Below are positions 23,673 through 35,263 of a stretch of 64,000 bases of DNA, piece by piece. This stretch comes from Ashinkailepas kermadecensis (Eukaryota > Arthropoda > Thecostraca > Neolepadidae): contig JAOTOM010002687.1 of NCBI GenBank assembly GCA_034440615.1, positions 1 through 64,000 on the forward strand, written 5' to 3'. Made by a program: the position numbers and the translations under genes. Within the stretch, counting starts at the first letter, position 1, and the number at the start of each line of letters is the position of its first letter. The notes beneath the pieces are model-generated. The model was given only the letters and a program-made list of their open reading frames with translations, had not been told where the DNA came from and ran no database searches.

Positions 23673-24883
23673 TGTTGCGGACGCCGTGTTCAACCGCTAG
23701 TAGTGGACTGTATATATGTGGGTGGCGCCCTGCAGCATTGGGTAGAATGGCCAAGAGGCCTAAAGGGAATGGTATAGAAGAGAGAGCGAGGGAGAGGTAA
23801 GCGGGAATAACATGTGAAAGGAAATTATTTGAATAACAATAGGAATAGGAACAAATAATTGCAATATGAGAGGTCGGAAAGATGTGTGATGGGAGAATGT
23901 ACCGAAATAATCGAAGTAACCTAAATAAAGGTGGACGTAATAATAGAGGTCGTAGGTTAGAGTTCCCGAATTCAAGGGAGACAAAGGAACACTCCAATTC
24001 AAGAGAGCAGTGGCCTAATCAAGAACACTCCAATTCAAGAGTGAAGGAACCCTCCAATTCAAGAGGGCAAGGACCTAGATAAGAGCACTCCAATTCAAGA
24101 GTGAAGGAACCCTCCAATCCAAGAGGGCAAGGACCTAGATAAGAGCACTCAAATTCAAGAGTGAAGGAACCCTCCAATTCAAGAGAGCAGTGGCATTAGG
24201 AAATGAAGGAGTACGAAAAACGTGGAAGGAAAGCAGGAAAAACAGATTCAGGCACGGTGCCCCAGCCGTGACGAGCAGTGCTGCGTGTGGTTCCTCAATT
24301 CACTTCCACTGATCACTCACTGTTCACTTATCACTTCAACACTCGCTCAAAGTACTCATTTCTATATTGGCGACGGTGAGAAGGCAGAGGTGCAGTGCAC
24401 CTGACGAAGACGACAGAAGAAGAGAGCGAGAGGGTGTAGGCGCGCCGCTTATATATGAAGGTAAGGGCCCGCTGAGACAAGGAGAGAAAGGGGTCACGGG
24501 TCGCATAACACCCCGCACCTGCGCCGCGGCCGGCGTTCAACAAATAGACAAAACAAATACGGGCGACGCGACAGGGACGCCCCACAGGTCGAGCAAACAC
24601 GTCGTCGCTGGACATGCGGTGTCCAGCCCGATGTCGCGGCTGCCCGCGAACGGCAGGCCACAGCACGACATACAGTGTAAAGGGGTCAACGGGTCGCATA
24701 AACACCCCGCACCTGCGCCGCGGCCGCGTTCGGCAAAAACGCAGAACAAATATGGGCGACGGGACGGGGACGCCCCACAGGTCGAGCAAACACGTCGTCG
24801 CTGGACATTCGGTGTCCAGCCCGATGTCGCGGCTGCCCGCGAACGGCAGACCACCGCGCGACATGCAGTGTCTGTCGGCAACA
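23673..24883 (-). repeat. 5' LTR of the BEL/Pao element
   Basis: 1,211 bp. It differs from the 3' LTR by scattered substitutions and one additional ~54-bp unit of the CTCCAATTCAAGAG array. The overall high similarity indicates a fairly recent insertion. Confidence 0.95.
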
Positions 24884-27075
24884 ATAAGGATGGAACGTCC
24901 TGCTCGTAAAGTCTTAACTGCATGTCCGAGCAGTTGTGACGACGACGGCAGAAATGAACCGCTGCTGTCTTTGTAATGGAAAATCTGAAACGATTCCGGT
25001 GTCCCCACTTTTCGAGGTGAGAAATCGCAAGTTGCAGCTGTCGCTCCATGATATGGGTTGACGAGCTGCACGACCAGATGGCAAAATCGTCAGGGAAAAG
25101 AGATCGTCCGGTTGATGGGGATAGCGAGTTGCCGATGTTGTTTATTATAAGCGAATATAGGCATGTGCTCAGGACGCTGATCTGTGGAACTCCCTTAACA
25201 TGGCGGTGCCAACTTGAAAACTGGTTGCCGACGCGCACACAAAACTCTCGATTTCTCATGAAGTTTTTAAAAACGTGCCCAGGGATTCGCGGATTCCGCA
25301 CTGGTGAATCTTCTGCAGAATACCTTGTCTCCAAGCAGTGTCAAAAGTACTCTCAATGTCGAAAAACACGGCTCCTAGGTGTATGTGTTTCGCAAAAGCT
25401 GCTCGAACTTCAGTGTCAAGTCTTAAAACATGGACCATCGTACCACGGTTCTTTCTAAAGTCGCACTGGTCATTAGATAAGACGTTCCGGTGGTCTAAGA
25501 ACCACGTGAGTCGGAGGCTAACCATTTTCTCCACTAACTTACTCAATGATGACGTCAGTGATATTGGACGATAATCAGTGGGGTCCTCGCCATTTCTACC
25601 GGGCTTCAACAGTGGTATTATGATTGCCTTCCGTCAGGCTGGTGGAAAGTATCCCCTGTTCCAAATTATATTGAAAATCGTGAGGAGTGTATATTTTGCG
25701 TACGTCGGTAAATGCTTCAACATGTCGTTGTGTACACCATCTGGTCCTTCGGACACGCTCTTCAAGCCATTAATTGCAGAGTTGAGTTCGGCTTGAGTAA
25801 ACGGTACATTGTACACAAATTGTTCTGATGTAATACAACTGATCTCTTTCCTCTGAACCGGGCACGGTGTTGCAGGAAAGTTGGGTCAGTAGGTTCACTG
25901 CGCTTTGCAATTGCATGTGCAATTCGATTGGCTACATTTTCCGGATCCGTTATTACGTGTCCTCCAATGTTAAGAACCGGCAGTGGGACCGAGGAGAACT
26001 TCCCCGAAATCCTCTTAATTCGAGACCACACTTCCGATACCGACGTAATTCGATTTAGTCCGCCTATATATGCTAGCCAGGATGTTTGTTTCGCGGCACG
26101 TACGGTACGTCGAGCCAGTGCTCGGGCCTGTTGGAACTCTAGCATGTTAGTCATAGTGCCATGCTTGCTGAATTTTTAAGGGCTCGCTTGCGAGCGTGGA
26201 TAACCTTTCCGCATTCCTCGGTCCACCAAGGGACTGGAATGCGGAGTGGGGTTCCAGAGGTATGTGGAATGCACATATCAGCGCACTGGATAATCCGTGA
26301 TGTAAAATCATCGACGCTTGTACAGTGATTCTCAATGTCGGGTGTAAAAGCTGTCTGTATCTCAGATTCAAAACGAGCCCAGTCTGCCTTCTTCAAATTC
26401 CAGCGTGGCGGCCGTGTTCCCAAAGCCAGCCTCTCCGAAACGTTAGCCACACCGGATAGTGGTCACTTCCGAGGAAATCGTCGTCAACTGACCATTCGAA
26501 CTGATGGGTCAGTTGGGGCCTGGCTAGGCTTAGATCTAAAGCTGACGTCCGGCCCGATGGCAGAGTAATATGAGAATGTGCACCTGTGTTTAAAACGCAT
26601 AGCGGCTCCTATAGGATTAAATCCCCCAGTATTCGGCCCCGTGTGTTGATGTTTGAGCATCCCCAAACGGCGTGGTGGGCGTTAAAATCACCCAGTAGTA
26701 GCAATGGTGGTGGAAGCTCAGCAAGTAGATGTTTCATCTCCACAGCAGGAAACGTGGCTCCAGGGGGCAGATATAGGGAGCACGGACTAATGTGGGTGTC
26801 GCGAAGCGTTACATGCGCTGCGATTGCCTGAAGAGTGGTTCGAAGAGGCAGCTCGCGTGCTGGTACACTGTGGTGAACAGCAAGCAAGACCCCTCCGTGC
26901 GAGTTATTTTCAGGGCGAACATCGCTGCGGAACACAGTGTAGCCTTTAACCTTGACGGTGTCCATTGGTGTGAGCTTGGTTTCCTGAAGGCAAATGGCTA
27001 CCGGCCTGCGCCGATTTGAAACGGTCACAAGGTCAAGAATCGAGGTTTTTAGACCCCGGCAGTTCCATTGTAAAA
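24884..27075 (-). pseudogene. LINE-A, ORF2 endonuclease and reverse transcriptase
   Basis: ORF2 opens near 27,075 with AILQWNCRGLKTSILDL. The apurinic-type endonuclease follows with ICLQETKL, VFRSDVRPENNSHGGVLLAV and LLLLGDFNAHHAVWG. The linker spans about 25,760-26,450. The RT reads DYRPISLTSSLSKLVEKMV, AVFFDIESTFDTAW, VPQISVLS and PDDFAIW. Normal elements have A/YDTAW-type and YADD motifs, so the last block is damaged, and several frameshifts are present. The frame is cut at 24,884 by the BEL insertion and continues at 17,008. These LINEs nick the target and copy their RNA in place. Confidence 0.9.
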
Positions 27076-28005
27076 TGGCCGTAAAAAGAGCCAGCTAAAA
27101 CGTGTTAAAACGATGCAGTGACTAACTCAATAGTCACTGTTGTGTGGAGGATCCCGAGGAGGACCTTGCCCTCGCCCTAGGGTTTCCTCCATCAGCCGGA
27201 GACACTTGTCATGGTGGAGCTCGCTTTCTGCCCCTAAGGGGTGACTGGTTTGACAGAGCATCGTCCCCACGTGGTGGGATGGGTGGTGGGACATGACAAG
27301 TTTCAGCTGGAGCTGCGGAGCCTCCAAGTGCCAATGTCAACAAAGTTACCTGGGTGGTTGGGACTCTCGGCCGTACGTTCGGGGACGAGCTACGGCTCGC
27401 ACGCCCCACCGGTCCCAGGTTCGTAGCTCCTTGGCGAAAACCGGTGGTCGGGATTCGTGCTACTGACGGGGGCGTGACGGGTATGCGTCGCGACCGTCCT
27501 CCGTGGAGAGATGGAGGGGGAGGTGGAGGGAGCGGGGGAGGGGGATGCGGAGGAGCAGGAATTGATGGTCATGATGTGGGGGTAGGACGGGTTACTTTGG
27601 ATGTGGAAGTAGAGGGTGTGGTGGATGAGGTGTAAGGGGTCTTGGCGAGTTTTTGGACCGCTGTGCCAGGGTCCACTTTCCTCCCTCCTGCCGTACCTCC
27701 GTCCCCGAGAGTTACTCTGTAGGCTGTAGGATGCTAGGGGTGGCGTTTCTTTCGCCTGCTCTGGCCTAGATGGCCGAACTGTGGATGGCACATCCGGTGT
27801 CTCCGCCCTCGCGGAAGGAGGTGTGCAAGTAAAACCAAACGAACGCAGCAAGGCGCCGAGTTGTGTAAGCAGCTGGGTAGCTCTGGTGGGCTGCTGATGT
27901 GCATAGCTCGTCAGGGTACTTCTAGTCTTTTCTGCGCATGATACTTTCGGGTGACTCTCCTCATATGGCTCTCGGGCCTGTCGAAATGTGATATTTCTCG
28001 TGCAT
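27076..28005 (-). other. LINE-A ORF1 C-terminus and ORF1-ORF2 junction
   Basis: Within the LINE, between the ORF1 zinc knuckles and the ORF2 start. A 153-codon minus-strand frame (27,390-27,851) is Pro/Ser-rich and fits the low-complexity C-terminal part of ORF1. The paralogue at 50.0-50.8 kb is similar in kind. Confidence 0.55.
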
Positions 28006-28895
28006 TTAAGTGATAATATCTTTCTCCTTCACGTAGGCTGGGCATGACTTGTCAGAGGTTCTGTGGGGTACCTGACCCCGTCCACAATTCACACACCATG
28101 ACTCATGTGAGTCACACTTGTCAACAGTGTGGCCTTCCGACCCACACCGGCCACACGCAGGGCGTCCTCGGTAGTACTGGGTCGTGTGACCGTATCGCTG
28201 ACATCTGAAGCACCTCATCGGGTTGGGAATGAAAACGCGGACTTTTATTCGAATATAGCTTACTGATACTGTGGCTAGTAGATCAGTGCTGCTGAATGCT
28301 AGAATAATGTTGTTTGTCGGATGTAGCTCCTTATCCCTTCTTACCCTCATTCTCCGCGCCTCCACAACACCGTCTCAGCCAATCCATCAACAATCTCAGC
28401 CTCAGACACATCCCTCAGATCGAAGCAGTTAATGACTCCTTTGCAGAAGTTTTTAGTATTGTGAGGTTCAACTTTAACTGGAATGGTAATGTCTCGTGTT
28501 CCGTTCGGGGTGCGTATGCTATAAGTGAATGAATCTAGTTCTAGGGCTCTCCTCGCATCCTCTCCATTACGAAATTCGACCTCGATGCCTCCATCCCGCA
28601 ACTTGTCACAGCGCACTACACACCCCAAACGATCGCAACCTCGCTTGCGCTGAAAGGGGGAAAGCGTTGATAATTTCTTTTCGGGGTCGGTAGATTTGAA
28701 AATCAAGATACGCGGACTCGAGATGGTTGACGAGGCGGTACTTGCGTGCCCAAAGTAACGATTTTGTACACGCTCATTGTCCTCGTGGGCCCTGTGCGAC
28801 ACGGTCACGTTTGGGCCTTGTCTTCGAGCAGGGGGACGAGGGGTCTGGTCTTCGAGTGAGGGGCCAGGGGACGGTTGTTCGTGAGAAGTATCCAT
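28006..28895 (-). pseudogene. LINE-A ORF1 (RNA-binding Gag-like protein)
   Basis: Two overlapping frames (28,347-28,895 and 28,006-28,365) make one ORF1 with a frameshift near 28,355. The C-terminal part carries CFRCQRYGHTTQYYRGRPAC, then CGRCGSEGHTVDKC and CVNCGRGQVPHRTSDKSC, three CCHC knuckles typical of I/Jockey LINE ORF1. The N-terminal part contains FQRKRGCDRLGCVVRCDKLR and VEFRNGEDARRALELD, an RRM-like segment. It would coat the LINE RNA. A related, also broken ORF1 is at 50,857-52,004. Confidence 0.88.
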
Positions 28896-29580
28896 GTAAG
28901 TGTTGTTTTATTCAGCTCCTCGTGACGTCCCACCACATAGGGGCACTACTGGGGGACGCCTGGGTCCCGCGGACGGGAGGACGCCAGGCACCCGAGGAGC
29001 TATACGGGGCAGGCGGCGCCCGGCCGGGAGAGAGAGACTCACCACCCCGACCAGGATCCAGCGCCGCCCACCCCATGACCCCAGCCGGCCGGGCCGGCAG
29101 ACACGGGGAAGAATCCCAGGTCCCCGGCCAGAGGCGACTAGCCACTTGACCCGTATGGGGCCCTATGGGCCTGCCCGCCCCTCCGGGATATCGGGACAAA
29201 GAGGCGTGTTGATCCCCCGTCACAACTAGCACCGTGCGACGGGGACCTCAGCCTCCAGGACTCCGTCAACCCCGGAGGACGGGCCGAGGGGGCGCGACTA
29301 CCCCGATAAAACTGAGCTGGAGGGCAGGACCGGGGAAGTTGTCCTACCTGCTCATAGCATGGGAGGGGTTGTTGTGGCAGGGCCAGGTGAAGGACGTGGA
29401 TGTTGAGATGAGATGGGCATTGGAATGAGAGCGTATGGATGGAAGGACGAGTGAGGCACTCCTAGTCTGACCCCTCCCCGGCTTCCTGATGGTCTGGCCG
29501 CCGGATCCTTGAGGCACGCAAGGATCCCCCCACCACCACCACGAAAAGGTGGTGCCTCGTCGGGGGAGCCAAATATGGCA
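28896..29580 (-). other. LINE-A 5' untranslated region
   Basis: GC-rich sequence shared with 52,005-52,600 upstream of the other ORF1, including CCCCGATAAAACT and GGACTCCGTCAACCCC. The 5' end is placed near 29,580, after the shared AAAGGTGGTGCCTCG, where the two copies diverge. Confidence 0.75.
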
Positions 29581-29599
29581 CGAGGCGCTCGTTTCAGTA

Positions 29600-30143
29600 C
29601 ACGCACCGTACAACGACCACCAACTTGCTGGCAATCTCAAGCTGTACCCAGATCGTGCTTTCACCGAAGCCGCGCTCCAGGCCCTGCGCTGACACCTCTG
29701 GTACCTCTCTGAAGACCTTGTTGGTCGGGCGATTTTCGATGAGCGAGTGGAGGACGCTGTCAAAGTGAAGACGGTGGCGAATCCAAAAGCCGCAGCGCGA
29801 AGCGCTAAAACGGCTGGAAGGCAAAAGCCTGAACCTGGACTACCGCACGAAGACTTCGTGACCGCCAGGCCACAATCCTGCAAACTCACCTGCAGGTGGA
29901 CCAAAGCTTCCTCGAGAAGAAGCCCAAGGAGTGGCAGGACGACGCAGCGTGTCAAGTGGCATGTCAAAGAGGCAAGGGCTCTCAAGGTGTTCATCAACGC
30001 CGCATCACAGTCTCTCTTATCGAACACAACACCTCAATCAAGTCGGAAGAGCAAAAGCAGTACCTGCTTCATCTGGTACACATCATAGCAGAGCACAGCC
30101 AAAGAAGACAAAGGCTTCTCTCATCAAGAGAGTGCTGAAGTAG
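29600..30143 (+). pseudogene. Degenerate transposon-associated ORF with HLWYLSE motif
   Basis: With frame changes the plus strand reads YNDHQLAGNLKLYPDRAF, then after an in-frame TGA HLWYLSEDLVGRAIFDERVE, then VDQSFLEKKPKEWQDD, and finally SLIEHNTSIKSEEQKQYLLH. I know this order of motifs from a widespread uncharacterised ORF in arthropod genomes that looks transposon-derived; the family name and activity are not established by this sequence. The fragment is broken by at least one stop and two frameshifts. Confidence 0.5.
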
Positions 30144-30224
30144 GCCGAATCTAGTCTACAGGTACTCTGAAAGATGCGAATATTATCGAGATACAAATAT
30201 CCTGTTTGCCATCTGGTGCGTGCC

Positions 30225-30595
30225 ACGACAGATCGGCTACGACACCTCACCCCATAATTTTTTATTGAGCCCAAAATTTGCTCATAGGGTAGTCTTTGGC
30301 TCTGAATACAGCTGTGCAAAGTTCTGCCCGATTCGGCCAACGGTTTTTAGTTATAGTCTCCGACATTATTTTTAGGTCAAATAACATGGGTTGGTTTGAC
30401 GATGGATATCTCAATTAGAAGTGGAAAGTGTGGCAAATTATATTTTCCAGAATAAAATGATGAACTGAAATATTTCCGAAATCAAATATTAGTATTTCCT
30501 ACATTTGACCTCGTGACCTCCAGTGACCCTAGCCCATTGAAATTGACAAATTTGACGGCGAAACTAAAAGTGGGCATGATTTCGCTACCCAAACA
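30225..30595 (+). repeat. Left arm of a ~1.6-kb inverted-repeat element
   Basis: Matches the reverse complement of about 31,400-31,785. Landmarks: TTTGACGATGGATATC, CTCGTGACCTCCAGTGACCC, CATTGAAATTGACAAATTTG and GTGGGCATGATTTCGCTACC. The arms are clearly diverged. Confidence 0.75.
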
Positions 30596-31399
30596 AACAA
30601 TTGAAAAAATGGGTTCTTATAAATATCCGATATAGCCGACCGCTCTTCATGACTACGATTTTGCGTTTTCTGGGTAGGACGGATTTCGTGTAAGCTTTCT
30701 TCCATTGGAAAGCTACATGAGGTAGAACAATGGCAGACGGACATATGATTGGAAAAACATTTTATAAGCAAAAGCATTCATACCTTTTTAATGTAGATCT
30801 TATGGTTTCCCCTGAAAAACCATCACGAATTTCAAGGTCACTAGTTACCGATAGGTCACCCATAGGTTTATTTACGCCTAGCGACGCAAGTGTACTTCTG
30901 AACAACCGATTTCTCGGAAAAGTTCCCATCTTCTGTTTTTATGTCGTTGTTCTATCGTTGTTCATCGTGCTTCGACTGTGCACTGCTTGGTGCAGTGCAG
31001 TAATGTGCAATAATGAGCAATATCCAGCGGGTGCCCAAAACTGGAACAATGAAACCGCAGGAAGCTTGTGAAAATGTTCATGTTTTACGGGACACGCTAT
31101 GTATACCGTGACAAAAACGTCTGTTTGCATTGCGATAAGGATTCGACTGTACGTCCATGCAAATGATGCCTACAGGTAGAATGAAGGCATAATTGTACTT
31201 CCGTGTTGAGGCCAGCATGATCATATGTTTCCATTACCGGACCACCAGATGTTCCGAAGTAAAATTACGTCGTCACACGTAGATAAGCCTATGGATGACT
31301 TGTCGGTAATACCTTCTGACCGGTGGTGGCAGTCCGTTGTGTCCAAGGTGCTGTGCTGCACTGTCAGTCCGGCATGTACTGATTGCATTCTTATCTTAT
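30596..31399. other. Centre of the 30.2-31.8 kb inverted-repeat element
   Basis: AT-rich, with one 113-codon plus-strand frame (30,730-31,071) that has no recognised motif. Probably a non-autonomous element lacking its transposase. Confidence 0.5.
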
Positions 31400-31785
31400 T
31401 GATATGGCAGCCAAATCATGCCCGCTTGTATTTCTGCCATCAAATTCATCAATTTCAATGAGCTAGGGGTCACAGGTCACGAGATTAAGCGTGATAAATG
31501 TTGATATTTTATCACGGATGTATTTTCTTTCATCATTTTTATTCTCAGATGCATAATGTCACACTTTCTCTTCATTATTGATGGGATATCTATCGTCAAA
31601 GATACCTTTGTTGTGTGACCTCAACATACTGCCGTAGGCCATAACTCCGAAACCATTGGTCGGATCGGTATAAAACTTGTTCAGCCGTGTTCAGTGCACA
31701 AGACTACCCTGTACACCACTTTTGGTCGAAATACAGATTTAGTGTGTAAAATTGGAAAATTTGTCGTCAATCTGTGGTGGAACGC
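31400..31785 (-). repeat. Right arm of the 30.2-31.8 kb inverted-repeat element
   Basis: Partner of 30,225-30,595; contains CAATTTCAATGAGCTAGGGG, TCACAGGTCACGAG and GATATCTATCGTCAAAGATA. Confidence 0.75.
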
Positions 31786-32304
31786 ATCATGTCATTCGTT
31801 CAATGCAAGACATATGGCGCACACCGATCGAAGTAGTTTTTTTTTCTCCGCGGCCTCCAAATATTCATAGATTCCTCTCAAAATTGACATGCGCGCCTCT
31901 TTCCGGCATTAGAATAGGGCAAAAGCTTCAGCCCCAAAGATGTTTTTGTTTTCCCTATATATTTTTGGGACACCCTAACGAGCATCCTATGAGTTTTAGG
32001 ATTGGTTCTGATAATGCACGGGATAATATAATGTTGTATTTGTTACTCACTTAACCATAACGCCCTACAGCCCAAATAACTAACCACTTAACTATACATT
32101 CGGCAAAACTGGTTAAAACCTCGAGCATGACGTTCTAGTGAGCTTTTAGCACTAGACTATCTACACAGGCAAACCGGTAACCAGCTTTATTCAGCAGCTG
32201 GTTTAAACAAATGGTTTTAAAGGGCTAAAAACACGCAGTGGCACCAGCTTACCCCAATCTGATGTATATCAAGCGCGTGGATGCTCGCTGCTTCAAAGAG
32301 CCCA
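31786..32304. other. No gene; one retroposon relic
   Basis: AT-rich sequence. Near 32,041-32,095 an inverted, tail-half copy of the short hairpin retroposon is visible (AACGCCCTACAGCCCAAATA followed by ACTAACC). GACACCCTAACGAGCAT at about 31,970 resembles the terminus of the DNA transposon at 58,013. Confidence 0.5.
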
Positions 32305-32608
32305 GACAGCTTGCATACAGTCTTGGCTGGCACGAGGCAGCTTCATGGCCATATGTTGTGGACGTGCTATGTCCAACACAGACAGCTTGCATACAGTCTT
32401 GGCTAGCACGAGGCAGCTTCATGGCCATATGTTGTGGACGTGCTATGTCCAACACAGACAGCTTGCATACAGTCTTGGCTGGCACGAGGCAGCTTCATGG
32501 CCATATGTTGTGGACGTGCTATGTCCAACACAGACAGCTTGCATACAGTCTTGGCTGGCACGAGGCAGCTTCATGGCCATATGTTGTGGACGTGCTATGT
32601 CCAACACA
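32305..32608. repeat. 76-bp tandem repeat, four nearly identical copies
   Basis: Copies start at 32,305, 32,381, 32,457 and 32,533 with GACAGCTTGCATACAGTCTT. The near identity (one clear difference, GGCTAGCACG in one copy) points to a recent expansion. It lies about 760 bp downstream of the KMT2C/D stop codon. A 32,609-32,640 tail-half copy of the short retroposon abuts it. Confidence 0.97.
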
Positions 32609-32640
32609 GCCGATGCGCCCCCAAACCGAAATACCCAAGC

Positions 32641-33368
32641 AGTGGCCATACTGTCAATTTAGGAGTCGGTGGGCATTCAGCTGAACGTTACGGACCACGC
32701 GACTGATGACCATCAATTATATGATTTGAGCTTATCTAATCATAGGCACCTTAACCAGCTCCATCTTTTCCAAAACCAAATTATAAATTGAACCAAATAC
32801 CCCAGTTACGATCGTGGCACTGGCCAAGAAAATGGGAGAATATAACAAAATAGACACCTTAAAATGTAGTCAGGCTTCAAATAAAACTGACTTCGGATTC
32901 TCAGCAGCGGGAGAATGCCACTCACAAAAAGTTGAAATTATAATATATTATATGAGAGTAGTCGTCTCTGTTGTCAATCATCATCGGCGCATATGATTCA
33001 TCTACTCACGCATTCAACAATTTGAGCATCATGTGTATTCGCGTACGACACAAGTAAGGCGATAATGCTACCGCACAACTGGACATGGGGCGTGCCACAG
33101 AACAATGTCACTGAACAGGTAGTGCAACAATGCAACAACACAACACTGCACGGTGGCGGTGCCACGGCACAAACGCCGCCATACACACATACATACATAT
33201 ACACACACACACACACACACATCCACACGCGCGCACAGGCGGGTCAGTCTTGCACGCAGGTATACCTCGCCAGCAGAAATGCCGGCCACTTGGCCACTCC
33301 ACCATGTCTTCCAGAGTCTCATAGCTAGGTGGCGGCGGAGCGACGGCGACGGCGAAATCGTCGCACGG
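32641..33368 (-). other. KMT2C/D 3' flank, probable 3' untranslated region
   Basis: Downstream of the stop codon on the minus strand. It holds a (CA)n tract with ACATACATACATATAC at about 33,184-33,221. I found no unambiguous minus-strand AATAAA here, so the transcript end is not placed. Confidence 0.5.
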
Positions 33369-33461
33369 CTAGTTCATCCACTTGCGGCAGTTGGGCGCTC
33401 CGCACAAGCACGGTATCTTATTGCTGTCATCCTCAATGTCAAATTTGTAGTCGTAGGCCAG
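33369..33461 (-). CDS. trr: KMT2C/D last exon: end of SET, post-SET and stop
   Basis: Thirty codons and TAG, in phase 0 after a CAG acceptor: [15 protein letters not shown], then [20 protein letters not shown] is the end of the SET methyl-transfer fold, and the CLCG/NC cysteines are the post-SET zinc site that with a SET cysteine closes the active site. The terminal CRKWMN is the conserved end of trithorax-family H3K4 methyltransferases. It joins in frame to the exon at 34,892. This exon fixes the 3' end of the coding region. Confidence 0.97.
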   Translation of the reverse strand: MAYDYKFDIEDDSNKIPCLCGAPNCRKWMN

Positions 33462-34079
33462 CTGAAAATGGCGGACATGCATCAATACACCAGAAACCTG
33501 GCATTCAAAATAAAACAATTTTTTCAGCAAGGACACGATTGCGTTAATTATGCTCCGGTAATATTAGCATCCGAAATTGGGCTTTTACAGCAACACCTAG
33601 TTGGCTAATTATTTGTTTATTTGGGCTTCAGAACGCCCGACCATAATGATCACGAAGTACCCATACGGCGACACCCACTCAACCTCTGCTGTAGTGCGGG
33701 CGGATCATCCACCTCTCTCGTCCTCGGAAAAGCTGACGAACGAAGTAGCGCGACGGGCAGAAACTTGGCATACCTCTAGGATCAATTTGACATAATCTTC
33801 TAGGATTTTGACCCTAAGTTACTTGGTGTGACTGACCAAGGTCGGGTCAAACATGACTACGTATACGAAAAGCTTTCTCCTATATTTTGTTTTGGAGTCC
33901 GTCAGATAATTCTGATTCTTCTGAAAGTAGCAACCGCGCGTTATAGTTCCAACATTTATATACCTCGAAGTCAAAGAAAACGTGGAGATTGACTCTCAGG
34001 TTAGATGAACGTTTGGGACATGCTTGCCATTCATTTGATGTAATACACACACGCACACCCCCGCGCGCGCACACACACA

Positions 34080-34099
34080 TACTACATATATACATATAG

Positions 34100-34194
<95 letters not shown>

Positions 34195-34209
34195 CATACA
34201 GATATATAC

Positions 34210-34254
<45 letters not shown>
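34080..34254. repeat. (TA)n microsatellite
   Basis: Mostly pure TA repeat, interrupted by TATATATGTATATATATATA-like and CATACAGATATATACATA words. Next to a palindromic element on its right. Confidence 0.97.
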
Positions 34255-34255
<1 letters not shown>

Positions 34256-34257
<2 letters not shown>

Positions 34258-34530
34258 CATATATTAAAAGCTAAGTTGATCTTCAAGATCCAGGAACGAC
34301 TCAATGTTATACAAAATTGTAAATATATATTGTGTCGTTTCGGCCATAGGACATTGTCAAACAATGTTTGACTTTGGCCTTTGATTGTTTGACAATGGCC
34401 TATGGCCGAAACGTCACAACATATATTTACAATTTTTTCTAACATTGAGTCGTTCCTGAATCTTGAAGATCAACTTAGCTTTTAATATATCCACAATGAT
34501 TAACCAGGAAATACGGGCATTTCTGAAATA
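34256..34530. mobile_element. Palindromic element, copy 1 (inverted relative to 55,688)
   Basis: Inverted arms run TTAAAAGCTAAGTTGATCTT ... CGTTTCGGCCATAGG and back, around a centre with GTTTGAC. It ends with CAGGAAATACGGGCATTTCT. The same sequence in the opposite orientation forms 55,688-55,974, where a 12-bp target duplication proves mobility. Confidence 0.85.
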
Positions 34531-34891
34531 TAATTTATATATAGATATATATATATATATGAAACACAGGAGGCGAGTCGTCCCCCGTCCCCGGATGCAG
34601 CCAAACCTGGCCATATCATAGCACATCTGAGACGGTGCACCATTTCATGATACCGTACTAAACAGCTATGTCTGAGCATATCTAAGGAATTCCACTATTC
34701 CAGAACACTATACCAAGCACAGCCTTGTCACAACACATCTGAGGCAGTCAACCATTCCAAAACATCAATCACAGACATGCCACCATGAATACAACACAGG
34801 CCCCACGGCCGCTGACACCGCCCACATAATGTCCCCGATATTCGCCGTCGGTATTGACCGGCGTGCCAACTGCACGGCCACTGACACCCAC

Positions 34892-35077
34892 CTCCTCGCC
34901 GCGCTGGATGCGCCGGTTGGCGAAGATGATGATCTTGTGGTGGCCGCGATCCACCTCAACACTCTCGGTGATACAGTTGGGGTTGCACGAGTGGTTGATG
35001 TAGCGTGCCAGCCCGCCCGACAAGGTGGCGTCCACCACGTGGTTCTCGTCCACGCGGAACATGTAGATGCCTCGGTT
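34892..35077 (-). CDS. trr: KMT2C/D exon: catalytic SET core
   Basis: Sixty-two codons, phase 0 at both ends, acceptor CAG and donor GTGGGT. It reads NRGIYMFRVDENHVVDATL, then GGLARYINHSCNPNC, then a segment ending IIIFANRRIQRGEE. RxINHSCxPN is the SET signature: the loop binds S-adenosylmethionine and the Asn/His and Cys help form the pseudoknot active site. GGLARYINHSCNPNC is closer to the trr/KMT2C/D type than to MLL1/trx. A minisatellite starts 15 bp upstream of the acceptor. Confidence 0.97.
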
Positions 35078-35091
35078 CTGCCGGCGGCAAG

Positions 35092-35263
35092 ATTAGCCGT
35101 GTATCACGCAACACTGACAACTCAACAGTCGCTGTAACAGTCAACACTGACAACTCAACAGTCGCTGTAATTAGCCGTGTATCACGCAACACTGACAACT
35201 CAACAGTCGCTGTAATTAGCCGTGTATCACGCAACACTGACAACTCCACAGTCGCCGGAATTA
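35092..35263. repeat. ~45-bp tandem array beside the SET-exon acceptor
   Basis: Units of ATTAGCCGTGTATCACGCAA followed by CACTGACAACTCAACAGTCG, about four copies, one shortened. It lies on the acceptor side of the exon at 35,077. Confidence 0.93.

Larger units (their letters stand above)
17009..24883 (-). mobile_element. BEL/Pao LTR retrotransposon inserted in LINE-A
   Basis: Two long terminal repeats (17,009-18,164 and 23,673-24,883) both start TGTTGCGG and end CGGCAACA. The whole 7,875-bp element is flanked by ATAAG (17,004-17,008 and 24,884-24,888), a 5-bp target duplication. The coding strand is minus, so the right LTR is the 5' LTR. Removing it rejoins the LINE-A reverse transcriptase. 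The gag-pol region carries a stop and a large internal deletion, so the copy could move only with help from an intact relative. Confidence 0.95.
33462..34891 (-). other. KMT2C/D intron with microsatellite and palindromic element
   Basis: A degraded short retroposon is near 33,600-33,660, a long (TA)n tract at about 34,080-34,254, and a palindromic element at 34,256-34,530. The rest is AT-rich with no gene. Confidence 0.8.

Noticed and set aside
34256..34530. Hammerhead ribozyme at CCGAAACGTC
   Set aside because: GAAAC is present but the required CUGANGA is not found at the right place.
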